This document shows, piece after piece, positions 40,560 to 50,537 of a stretch of 64,000 nucleotides of DNA. Under the pieces are notes generated by a model that saw only the letters and a list, made by a program, of their open reading frames with translations, made no database searches and was not told the origin of the DNA. The DNA comes from Nitzschia sp. pyKryTriq1 (Eukaryota > Bacillariophyta > Bacillariophyceae > Bacillariales > Bacillariaceae). The stretch covers positions 124,001 through 188,000 of the forward strand of contig OY101119.1 in assembly GCA_956465555.1 (NCBI GenBank). Reading direction: 5' to 3'. The position numbers and the translations under genes are program-made. How positions within the stretch are numbered: the stretch's first letter is position 1; every line of letters starts with the position of its first letter.

Positions 40560-43500
40560 ATGACGCGTACGCAAGAAGCAGCAGCAGGAGCAGCAGCCGG
40601 AGCAGGAGCCACAAGGAAGATCCGGCGGCGGCCCAAAACGGATGTTTTAGTGGCAAGGATGCTACTACTAGTAGCAGTAGTGCCGATAGTACTGATGATG
40701 GTGAGACCACCCATGAAGATTCACGTCATGGCTTGGACGACACCACCGTCGTCGTCGTCGTCGTCTTCTACTACTACTCCAGTGACAAGCAGGTCTTGTC
40801 GTCATCGTCATCATCATCATACTCATCTTACTCATACTCAGCTACCAATGGCGAAAAAGTCTTCGTCCCGGCATCAGCCACAAACACGAAATAATTCCTC
40901 CTCCTCTTCATCATCATCATCAGCATCTTCGCGATCGGCCCCTCCCACAACTACGAAAGATGCGCCACCATCCACATCATCACCATCACCATCACCATCT
41001 CGGAATCCAAACACGATCAAGACCAATTGTCCTCCTGCTGCTCCTGCTGCTGCTGCTGCTGCTGCTATTACCGGCAGCTTGAAATTTGAACAAAAGATTC
41101 AAGAAATACACCAAAAGGATCGGCAAGGAGAAGCTTTGACTCGTAAGTTATTGTATTATGCTATGCTCTGCTATGCTATGCTATGCTATGCTATGTAAAG
41201 TTGGTTGGTTCCAACAACAATCTAATTTGGAAAAAAAAACATGTGATGATGAGGTTTTTCTTGACTCGACTCGACTCGACTCGACGTGCTCATCCGATCA
41301 CTCATTGATTGCTTATTGACCTCCTACTATCACTACTACTCTCATGTGTGTGTGTGTGTGTGTGTATATAGAATCGTATTGCGATTCCATTTTGGGAGTA
41401 TGTGTCGCTCAAGATGAATGGGAATCCGTCCTCGAGGTACTGGATATAATGAAACGTCATGGATTTATTCAAGAACGATCGACTTATCGAGCCTGCCTGC
41501 AAGCCTGTTTGGAAGCGGGAAATGGAGCATCGGCCAAGGAAATATTGCAAGCCATGGACAAGGCCGGCGTCGCACCCACTCCGTACGATATTGGATTGAC
41601 TGTAGCTGCCATGTGTCGACAAAAAAATGACGCTTCTACTACTTCTACTTATACTACTTCTGTGGATGGTACTACGAGTCCGAGTACTAATACTGGTTGG
41701 TGGCGCAAAGCCTTGGCATTGTTGAAATCGTCGGCCACCAATCCAGAGATTGTGGTCGACAATAACCACCCTGACAATGTCATTCCGATTCAAGCCTACA
41801 ATGTGATTTTGGAATGCATGGTGGAAGAACGACAATGGAAAGAAGCGGTACGATTATTGCGTCTCATGGAAGATGGTTGTGCTGCTGGTACTGCTGCTGC
41901 TGCTGCTCCTTCTCCGACGACGACTCGCAGTATCAGTTCTACATCTACATATACATCTACCACAACAAAAACAACAAAAACCCGACCAGTAGGTGGATAC
42001 CATCCAGCTCCCGAAGTGTCAACGTATCGAGAAGTGATTGAATGTTGTGTGGCAACCAATCAAGCCGAACAAGCCGCTCAAATCTTGTATTCCATGAAAG
42101 GTCGAGGCGTCAAGGTAAATACTACGATACCACTGCCACTACTACTACTACTATTAATACTATGCAGCAACGTATTTCGCCACGGCAGCACCCTCTCACT
42201 TCAACTTTCTCTCTCTCTCTCTCTTCATTGCGTACTTCCTTTCATCATTGCAGCCTACAGCGTATGCTTGTGAGTTGGTCATTTCCGCCTTGTCCCGAAA
42301 ACTACAGTGGCGACGTGCCTTGCAACTATTGGAACTCATGGACGAGATGCAAGTTCCCAAGACGGTCGTCACCTACAATGCCGTCATTGGAGCTTGTGCC
42401 CGATCTCGCGAAGTGGGCATGGCCAAATCATTATTGGTCAAAATGCAACGGACGGATGGGATACGACCGGATGAAGTCTCGTTCAATTCGGTCATTGGTG
42501 CATGTGCCAGTACGGCACGATGGAAGGATGCTCTCTCCCTGTTGGATCAATGTTATCGGGAACCAGGAGTGACACCAAATATCTATATTTATACCAATGC
42601 CATGAGGTAAGAAGCAAGCAAACAAACAAACAAACAAAAGACGATGGATATAAGCTATGATTTTACTCTATGCAATTGCGAGTACTATCTGACACTCTTC
42701 CACATGGTTCCGTCTTGGTTTCCAACGAAATTACAAAGAGCGTGCGCCAAGGGAGGAAATACGAAACGAGCTCTCAGTCTGTTGCAGGTTGTCAAAGACA
42801 AGGGACTACCGCTCGATACGTATTGTTATACTGCTGTCATTGATGCTTGCGCCAAGGCCAAAATGTGGAAAAAGGCCTTGGCCTTGCTAGACGAAATGCA
42901 AGACCAGGGCATTGAGCCTTCCGAAGTCACGTACAGTGTCACTATCTCGGCGTGTGGAAACGGAGGTCAATGGCAAAAGGCGCTGGATCTATTGCAACTC
43001 ATGAAAACCAAAGGCATGTCCGTCAATGCTATTACGTACAACGCCGCGTTGACGGCGCTTTCCAAAGCATCGCGACAAAAGGCACGGTATAGTACGGGGA
43101 AATTTTCCTCGGAGCAAGATGATGATTTCGATGACCATGGGGATGGTTTGTGGTCACGGGCTCTCGGAATTCTCGAAGAAATGAAAGCCGATGGAATAGA
43201 ACCGGATGGTTTCTGCTACAGTTCTGCCATTAGTTGCTGTGGTGCCGAAGGACGCTGGAAGGAAGCCTTGGAATTGATTGATACGATGAAGAAGGGCGGT
43301 CCAAGAACTCGACCCAACCGAATCTCCTATACTGCTGCGATCAGTGCTTGTGGTCGGGCTGGAGAAGCCGAACATGCGTTGACTCTCTTTCAATCCATGA
43401 AGGACGAAGGTCTCTCGGCGGACCGCGTTGCTTACAATGCTCTCTTTGCGGCCTTGAGAGTCGCTGGCGATGCGACCAAGACGTTTCAGTTGTGGGGAGA

Positions 43501-44068
43501 AATATGTGGTACTCGGTCTACCCTTAGCACGAACAAGATTGCAACGGCCAAAGATATCGCGACCCCTGATATCATTACCGTGACAGATTGCATTTCGACC
43601 CTGTCGCGAGCGGAACATCTTCCCGAGCTAGACCAAGTCTTCCGAGAGGCCGTCGAAAGAGGAATTGTTCTTCGAAGCAACGGGCTTGATCTGCAGTGGG
43701 AAACGGATCTTTCCGGGATGTCACTTCCGGTGGCTCGTGCGGCGGTCCGATACATTCTCAATCAATGCATTGCTATGGAGATTGACGACTCTCACGATTT
43801 GCAAGATATGACTTTCATCACCGGAGTCGGTCGTGCCCAACAGAGACGACGAGAAGATGGCGTGACGCCGCCAGCGATTGAGAGTAAGAACGATGGCAGC
43901 AGCGATCTCAAGGATCTGACTACATCGCTCCGGGAGTATGTCCAAGAAGTTTTGCAAAGCGATTTCCAGCCTGGACTTCATTCAACCATTCCTCCACGAG
44001 CGCAGGGGACGGTCGAAATTCCAAAAGATACTTTGCAAGAGTGGATTTCGAAGATGCAGGCAAGGTAA
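40560..44068 (+). CDS. Plastid-targeted pentatricopeptide-repeat (PPR) protein
   Basis: Four exons, 40560-41142, 41372-42114, 42254-42606, 42739-44068; 1002 residues. The start is the first ATG in frame. A hydrophobic signal (ARMLLLVAVVPIVLMMV, about 31-50) is followed by VMAWTTPP, an A-W variant of the diatom plastid cleavage motif, and then a Ser/Thr/His-rich transit-like region. From about residue 200 there are at least ten PPR units of 35 residues, for example VTYNAVIGACARSREVGMAK, CYTAVIDACAKAKMWKKALA, VTYSVTISACGNGGQWQKAL, SYTAAISACGRAGEAEHALT. Such proteins bind organelle RNA in a sequence-specific way and act in its processing, stability or translation. The C-terminus after the repeats is helical and acidic, with no editing (DYW) domain seen. 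Confidence 0.85.
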
Positions 44069-44149
44069 ATACGTAGACTAGTAATAGTGGAGCTAAATGC
44101 GAGAACACAACGACTGGATGATTGCCGTTTCCAAGCAATGTCGATTGCG

Positions 44150-44551
44150 TCAATTAATGATTTTAGCGTCGGTTCCTTCGTTTTGCGTTGCCGGTCGTTG
44201 AAAACTGTATTCTCTCTCAACTTTTGTAACGCGTACGATGTAGTGTTGATACCACACAGATTTGCCTCGTTGCATGCTGACAGCATGTTCTGCATTGGCT
44301 TTCCAAGCCCGAATGGCCTTTAGAGACGACCAATACGAGACGGTGATTCCCAATCCAGCAGGCCCGTCGCTTCGAGCACTTTCCAGCCCGAGGCAGCCAT
44401 CTTGCTGTAGCGCCAAGTCGTCGAGTCGTTGGCCCACTTTTCGGTATCCTTCCAGATCCTGACCGGTCAACGTTGAGGTGAAAATCACTGCATAATGGTG
44501 CTTGTTCGGATGCCCTTCGTCCTCAATAGTAGAGAGATCAGCAGAAGTCAT
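44150..44551 (-). CDS. ABM-like heme-type monooxygenase family protein
   Basis: A 133-residue protein, start at the ATG in MTSADLSTIEDEG. It follows the pattern of antibiotic-biosynthesis-monooxygenase-fold proteins of the YqjZ type: HHYAVIFTSTLTGQDLEGY, then GCLGLESARSDGPAGLGITV, YWSSLKAIRAWKANAEH, and WYQHYIVRVTKVEREYSF. No targeting signal is seen, so it is probably cytosolic. Its 3' end is 81 bp from the convergent PPR gene. The true substrate of the family is mostly unknown. Confidence 0.78.
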   Translation of the reverse strand: MTSADLSTIEDEGHPNKHHYAVIFTSTLTGQDLEGYRKVGQRLDDLALQQDGCLGLESARSDGPAGLGITVSYWSSLKAIRAWKANAEHAVSMQRGKSVWYQHYIVRVTKVEREYSFQRPATQNEGTDAKIIN

Positions 44552-45030
44552 GGTGGGAAACGAAAGCAAGAAATTGATTGGAATAATATGATAACAATAT
44601 AATGATGTCGGAAGGATTTTCGAAACCCGCTCGCGCCTTGCTGTTTGGGGGCGACGCGAGAGGCTCCGAATCCCTTTTGGAGTTTCTACTACTACTAGCT
44701 ACTAGCTGCTAGTAGAGAGCAGTTCTCGAACCCCTTGCGCCTGCCCTTCTCTGCAGTGTGTCAGGTGTAGTGGCAACCCTCCGGCCACGTAGTCTGCAGT
44801 CCAGTAAGCTTCTGACGAAAAGAGGCCTTTTCTGCCCATAATCGCTTGTTTTTCACGTTTTGTACCGTTCGCAAATCCAAATAAAACAGTAAGCGCCCTT
44901 CCAAAACTCAAATAAAACAGTAAGCGCTTCCCGGAAAGGATGGAAATATCACGATAATGACATGTACAATAATCAAAAATAGCAAGTAATGAACGATTCC
45001 GAGGCGCGTAAAATCCAAAACCGCGCCAAC

Positions 45031-45500
45031 AATGCCTCCAACGAAAATCAACACTCTGCCATCGGGACAACGCTACTACTACTACCCGAGTAGAGTAAGT
45101 TAGTTAGTAGTAGTACTCTAGTAGTAGGTAGTAGTAGCTACGATAGTAGTAGTAGTACTACTACTAAGGCTTGATGCTACGGCGATACTAGCCCACAATA
45201 GTGTTGCAAGCGCGAATGCCTCCAACGAAAATCAACACTCTGCCACCGGGACAACGCTACTACTACTAGTAAGTTACTAGTGTTGCTATGTGCATGATGC
45301 TACGGCGATACTAGCCCACAATAGTGTTGCAAGCGCGAATGCCTCCAACGAAAATCAACACTCTGCCACCGGGACAACGCTTCTACTACTAGTAAGTTAG
45401 TGTTGCTATGTGCAGGAGGTGGTAAAACTACAAATCGGGACAACGCTACTACTACTACCCGAGTAGAGTAAGTTAGTTAGTAGTAGTACTAGTAGTAGGT
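45031..45500. repeat. Compound tandem repeat, units of 122 bp and larger
   Basis: The words AATGCCTCCAACGAAAATC and GGGACAACGCTACTACTACT recur at 45031, 45215 and 45337, with a partial fourth copy from 45434. Copies two and three are 122 bp apart; the first spacing is 184 because of an expanded CTAGTAG block. The fourth resembles the first more than its neighbour, suggesting unequal exchange. Confidence 0.8.
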
Positions 45501-46317
45501 AGTAGTTACTTTGCCCTCCAGTAACAGGAAAATATCCCAGGTCAGTACCACCAGTACCGAACTTGAGATGAAGTTGTTCTGTCCTAGTACGCCAATGCAG
45601 TTTTGGTCTCTTGATCGTTGATGGGAAAGTCGTTGATTGGAAAGTGGTCAGTGGTCAATCATGGAGGTAGGTACACCAGTCATTGTGGTTAGGCTAACCA
45701 GTCATTGTGGTAAGGATGATAGCACTCAAAGAAAATGAATCGTGGTCCACCGGGTTGTTTTCCACCGGGCAGTCATGTTGACTTTTGTGGTAAACAAGAC
45801 GGAATGGACGAATTTCTTCACTGCATGGCAGAGTCTTCCGATGCTTCCGAGATGGAAGGAAGAGCGTTTGGGTCTCCCTCATCATCATGAAAGGTTGGCC
45901 ATGGTCAAAGAAAAGGCTACAGTATCTGGTACCGGTACGGTGTTGGATGCTCCTGTTAAAGGTACCGTACCGGTTCGTCGGATTCGTTCGTCGGAGAAAC
46001 TATCTCGTACAGGCAACATGATAATAACAACACCATTTTTTCTGCGCTACGGTAGTTCAAGCAACTCACCATATCAATATTTATTCTATTCGTAAAGATA
46101 GAGGAAGAGATCTCGCCCAAATGATATTCAAACCAATCCAACATGACCGTTAAATAAAATCGCAGTTCAAGTTACAGTAAGGATCGATGATTGCTTCCAA
46201 GCTACCGGTACGGCCACTCCTCGTATAATCTACTAGTAGAGTACTGGTACATGCTGCACTTACTAGTAGAGTCTACTCGCTGAAGCCATTCTACTACCGG
46301 TACCCGTACGTGTAGGA

Positions 46318-46354
46318 TTCTGCAGTTTCTTGCAAGAATGTTCTTCGAAGGTTC
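46318..46354 (+). repeat. 37-bp direct repeat, left copy
   Basis: TTCTGCAGTTTCTTGCAAG and following bases recur at 47230-47266 with two mismatches, both preceded by TACCGGTAC. The pair brackets the MITE-like element. Confidence 0.8.
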
Positions 46355-46409
46355 CAGAGGACGTTTCTACCGAAACGAAAGTCCATACCACCTCTTCTCT
46401 CTACATGTA

Positions 46410-47099
46410 CCCGTACCAGTCAAAAATCGCTTTCGGGACTTATCACCGCTTTCGGGACTTACGTGCGACACATTTGTTTCGGGGCCCTGAAAACCATCAG
46501 AATCAACCCTGGTGTTCCGACCAACACGTCAAACCCTTCGTAGAAACACACAGATGGACCAATCAACTTGCTTCAATCGATTCCAACTTGAACTCATGCC
46601 AGAATTCATTGGAGAAGTTGAAGGAGGCTTCGTTTGAAAATGAAATGTGTCGCGACGCATTCCCGTCCGTCGTCCGTCAATTTTGGGAACCGAAGAACAT
46701 AAATCTGTCGTAGTAGGACACATTTTTTTAGCAAAGGGCATATTCAAAATTCTCCGCGCGAATTTTTTGGATCTCCTCATTCCTCATTCTACGTGTACCA
46801 CCGCGCAAAGAAATGGGTGTCGAGAATGTGTCGCTTCCCCGCCGTGGAAAAATGTACCATGTCTACGATGCAACTGCTTTCGGGACTTACGACCAAAATG
46901 CAGGTATTTGCAAGGGCAAGAAGTAAGGCGACCAGAATGCCGATCTGACACTTCTCCAAGCGACTCCTACCAATCAGATTGGTTTGTGTAGTCAAGGAGG
47001 GTTAAAAAAGCGTTGGTGTAGCATGTGTTTCAATGGAGATACGGCCCTCCAAAGAATGTGTCGGAATAAGTCCCGAAAGCGATTTTTGACTGGTACGGG
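46410..47099. mobile_element. Non-autonomous Tc1/mariner-like element (MITE-like), 690 bp
   Basis: Terminal inverted repeats of about 34 bp begin CCCGTACCAGTCAAAAATCG and continue into CTTTCGGGACTTAT; the right end is the exact complement. Similarity continues weakly inward (GCGACACATT against CCGACACATT). TA dinucleotides sit outside each end (46408-46409 and 47100-47101), as in Tc1/mariner target duplications. The subterminal word CGCTTTCGGGACTTA occurs twice at the left and once near 46878. No transposase-like frame is present. Perfect TIRs suggest recent movement. Confidence 0.72.
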
Positions 47100-47229
47100 T
47101 AAGTAGTAGCACTGTAGTAGTACTGGTAGGTAGTAGAGTACCGAGACCCCTCTACCCGACAGTCGTGTACAGTACTACCCCAGCAGGTGTACTGGTACTT
47201 GTATGCCTACCGGTACGTGTACGGCAGGC

Positions 47230-47266
47230 TTCTGCAGTTTCTTGCATGAATGTTCTCCGAAGGTTC
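47230..47266 (+). repeat. 37-bp direct repeat, right copy
   Basis: Matches 46318-46354 with two mismatches. It lies about 130 bp right of the MITE-like element and is followed by ACGTACCGGTA. Confidence 0.8.
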
Positions 47267-47826
47267 TCCTGACGTACCGGTAGAAAAAAATAAAAAAGTT
47301 TATCCGAAACGACAGTGAAATGGGGTTCACTTTCGTTGCAAGTGAGAACCCGCTGGGGTACACTTTACGAATGGGGTTAAATAAAATATCAGTTGTTTTG
47401 TCCAAAATGGATTGCGTCATTACTCATACCTTCATAGCTCGCAGGATACTGCACGAGTTCATCCGAAGAGAGTATAAGTGTAGTAAACTACTAGAGTACG
47501 AGTACGAGTAGAATACCATACCGTACCAGTACCGGGACACATATTATTCGAATTTGAAGTTTGGTCTCAAAATATAGCTCCTGCTTCGCCGCTGTTCTTT
47601 CTTTGGAAGATCTGTGAACATTTTTAATCGACTGAATACATGTGCCCATAGGAGTAGCGGAAGGTCGACGAACACTGAAAATTCACAATCAATTTTCTCC
47701 CCCCCCCCATCGTCCTTTCAACAAACCAGTAGTCTATCATGACTTGCACAACGACGGCTCACAAAAACAAAAAATACCACATTCTTGCGACGTACGGAAG
47801 TGAAGCTATCAGACGAACAAGCAAGC

Positions 47827-48408
47827 ATGCAATCAGTGTGTGGATCGACCGGAAGCACTTCCTCCTCTCTACTAGATGTTAGAACAAGAAGCTGTGTCCT
47901 CCTCTCGGCGGGTACTAGTAGTAGTGAAAGAAGAAGAACAAGCCGTCGTGACGTCCAAGAAGAACCACCTTCCCCAAATACTGTCAATGCAACGGTATCA
48001 TGTGCAATCACTGCAGCTCTTGATTTAGTGATGAAGCTTGAGGATGACAACTCGTCGTATGGTGCTTCCTCTTGTGAGGATAGTAGCCCCGATGATGATT
48101 TGGTGGAGGAGGAAGCCAATGATGAGGGATATACTCCTCGTGTCCGCCGAAACGAACTACTCAAGGACAACATGTCACGACTTTACAACGAATTGGCCAG
48201 GTTGCGGGTGGGCCGCAGCGAGGATGATCTATCATCCGCCTGTAGCTCGGACGAAGAAAGCGAATGGGACGAGGAAGAAGAGGAGGACGACCACCACCTT
48301 TGCTTTCTACTAGGTCGTCGTCTTGAATATTCCTCCTCCTCAGATCTACTAGTCAATGACTCCTCGTTGTTCGTGAGTCGGTACGGTGGGATTTCTCCTG
48401 AACAATGA
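47827..48408 (+). CDS. Acidic hypothetical protein
   Basis: A 193-residue frame from the first in-frame ATG. Ser-rich N-terminus, a basic patch (ERRRTSRRD), a hydrophobic segment (VNATVSCAITAALDLVMKLED), a conserved-looking basic helix (RRNELLKDNMSRLYNELARL) and a C-terminal acidic run with eight or more Glu/Asp. No domain is recognised. Codon use and lack of simple repeats in the middle support coding, but expression evidence is missing. Confidence 0.45.
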   Translation: MQSVCGSTGSTSSSLLDVRTRSCVLLSAGTSSSERRRTSRRDVQEEPPSPNTVNATVSCAITAALDLVMKLEDDNSSYGASSCEDSSPDDDLVEEEANDEGYTPRVRRNELLKDNMSRLYNELARLRVGRSEDDLSSACSSDEESEWDEEEEEDDHHLCFLLGRRLEYSSSSDLLVNDSSLFVSRYGGISPEQ

Positions 48409-49608
48409 AGAAGAACATACTAAAGCAGAACACCTGTGGCTGGTGGGTCACGCCACACTTTTGCTACCTGTGGCTGGTGGGTCACGCCACACTTTTGCTA
48501 CCATAGTGCTAGGGAGCATTTTTTTGGCTTCGAAAGGCACAGTGCTTGTTGTTGCTTATTTCTTAGTAAATTGCTCCCGTAGTTACCGAATTGAAAATAC
48601 TAATCCAACAACAACCACATATCCTGCTTTCTGATACGTAGTACTTGCTGCTATACTGTACTAATAGCTCGAGTACAGAATGGTACATGATAATCCACTT
48701 CTTCACTTGACCTTTCGTCTTGCTTGTTGTTCCATTCGACTATTCGTCGTATCGGTGCTGCTGGTGCTACGGTATGAGCATTGCTGGTGCTCCTCGCCCC
48801 CACCAGCAGCACCACTCGTGTGTTCTTCCTGTACCTCTTCCTTGGCTTTCGCGACGACGAGCAACAGGAGGCGCTAGAAACAACTAAGGAAATCAGGAAG
48901 TAGTACGACGAGTATCGTAAAAAGTGAAGTCTCTACTAGTCGTAGTAGTGATTTATTACTAGTGCAGCTCTACTTGTAGTACAGGAGGGACACCACCTAC
49001 TAACACCAGCAACTACCTTGTTGACGCTCAAGACGAGCAATGAATCTCGTCTCTTGTTGCGCCGGAAGAACGACGAGGATAGCCACGGCAGACAGTGCCG
49101 ACGAGTTACTACTACTAGTAGTGTCTCGTCTAGCAGTAGAGTGTATATACTTTCTACTCTACTCTCTAGAGAGAGTAGAGAGCGGTACCTATCTACCGGT
49201 AGTCTCTACTGCTAGTAGAGTACAACTACTCTACAGTGCACTTTTTCGCTGCTTTACGATATACCTAAGAGTAGAGTAGAGAAGTCCTCGAATTCGAACA
49301 GATCGAAAGTATCCAGTCGATCTGGTCGTTGTAATCAAGATGGTCCCACCGAATCTTTATTCCATTGAGTCGTCTATCTGAAGGCTGGCGGGCGGGCTAC
49401 ATCATACTCGTACCGGTAGAAAAGACGAGAGCTCGCGCTCTTTGTAGTAAAGACGGTCCCGTGCTATTTTGGATTCGTGGTATCGCCAGTGGCGGAAAGA
49501 TGAGCGGCCTTCGATGACCCCCGCGAATAATGCAGGTCCTGCTGTTACCAAAATATGCACTGTGTAACTACTTGTTCTACTCCATCAGAATCACAATAAT
49601 AAAGTAAA
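48409..49608. other. Intergenic region
   Basis: Contains a 34-bp perfect tandem duplication at 48433-48500, then CTAGTAG/GAGTAG palindromic microrepeats (about 48940-49230). A 65-codon frame at 48680 looks hydrophobic but is too short and unsupported. No gene is called. Confidence 0.6.
48433..48500. repeat. 34-bp perfect tandem duplication
   Basis: CCTGTGGCTGGTGGGTCACG plus 14 more bases is repeated at once, 48433-48466 and 48467-48500, without mismatch. It lies just after the stop of the acidic hypothetical gene. Confidence 0.95.
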
Positions 49609-49968
49609 ATGACTTCCGTAGCATCATCATCACCGCCACCGCCCATGTTGGATTTGGATGCCTCCCCCATTGCCGGACAAACCGGATGGGCCGTCTTGGA
49701 TTTGCAAGGCAATGTATTGAAGAGCAATTCTCTGTCGGCCGTAGACACGGATGCTCCGATTCTCTTTCAAATGCTGCAACAAAGTGCCACTATTCATAAA
49801 AATACAGTGGAAGGTGAAGGTGATACTGCTGCTGCTGGTGGTGAGGAGAAACAGAACAAAACGTCGGCTCCTCTGACTCGAATGACCGTGACCTTTCCAG
49901 GAGTGGCTCGTTTTCTAGTCACGCGGGACGAGACGCACATTTATCTAGTACAAACCCGGGTGGAATAG
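49609..49968 (+). CDS. LAMTOR4-like Ragulator subunit (roadblock fold)
   Basis: A 119-residue protein. It follows LAMTOR4 in order and length: a strand around GQTGWAVLDLQGNVLKSN, a helix with APILFQMLQQSATIHKN, an acidic low-complexity insertion, then LTRMTVTFPGVARFLVTRDE and HIYLVQTRVE, matching the family's RLSVVFGEHTLLVT and VFVVKR end. LAMTOR4 is part of the pentameric Ragulator, which anchors Rag GTPases on lysosomes for TORC1 amino-acid sensing. The family is small and divergent, so the assignment is moderate. Intronless. Confidence 0.6.
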   Translation: MTSVASSSPPPPMLDLDASPIAGQTGWAVLDLQGNVLKSNSLSAVDTDAPILFQMLQQSATIHKNTVEGEGDTAAAGGEEKQNKTSAPLTRMTVTFPGVARFLVTRDETHIYLVQTRVE

Positions 49969-50537
49969 ATGCGATAATGACGATGACGATGATGATGCTG
50001 TTAGACTGACTCTGCGTTCGGCCAATGGTATATTGCAGTGCTGGTTCTGTGGACAAAGGGGGGTTGTAGAATCCAGCAAAGAACAAAGAATCATAGACGA
50101 AGGGAAGATTTTGGGTTTCGAAAAGTAAGAGGCCGATGAACGATCCCCCCAACCAAAAAGTCGCGATACTGACAGTCAGTAGCCAATCGCAGACCCCCTA
50201 ATGAATCATAATAGTTTACGTTGCCGCGGATTGTTCTTGAATTAGTAGTTAGTAGCAGCTAGTAGTAGTAGTATACTCGTACTCTTTCTAAAAAATTGCT
50301 CGACTGTACTCGTACTGAGCTCTAGTATGGATTTAGCTCTCTCTTTTTTTCTTTCTTTCTTTCTTTCTTTCTCTCTCTCTCTCTCTCTCTCTCGCTCTCG
50401 CTCTACGAGTTCTTTCTATCACGAAGACTGTTGCTGGAGGAGGATGGCAAGGCAGCCGAACTACTACTAGTAGTAGTAGTCACCCAAGAGCCATGCTGCT
50501 GCTGCTGCTGCGACTGCCATGGCCATCCGGCCGAGAG
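49969..50537. other. Convergent intergenic region
   Basis: Contains CTAGTAG repeats and a (CTTT)n/(CT)n tract at 50341-50405. No gene is seen. Confidence 0.65.
50341..50405. repeat. (CTTT)n followed by (CT)n and CTCGCT microsatellite
   Basis: A pure pyrimidine tract on the plus strand of about 60 bp, able to form a triplex-type polypurine/polypyrimidine structure. It lies beyond the 3' end of the SPPL gene. Confidence 0.9.

Larger units (their letters stand above)
44552..47826. other. Repeat-rich gene desert
   Basis: Over 3.2 kb without a supported gene. It contains a short direct repeat of AAATAAAACAGTAAGCGC (44876 and 44908 areas), a compound tandem repeat (45031-45500), many TACCGGTA palindromes (45930-46305, 47205-47280), a 690-bp MITE-like element (46410-47099) and a 37-bp direct repeat flanking it. 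Open frames here follow these repeats. Confidence 0.7.

Noticed and set aside
45742-46713. Plus-strand frames of 117 and 127 codons
   Set aside because: The first runs through TACCGGTA repeats; the second crosses the left end of the MITE-like element. Neither shows a domain.
46410-47099. Short LTR-type element suggested by flanking 37-bp direct repeats
   Set aside because: No internal coding capacity or primer-site features; inverted termini with TA borders fit a DNA-transposon derivative better.
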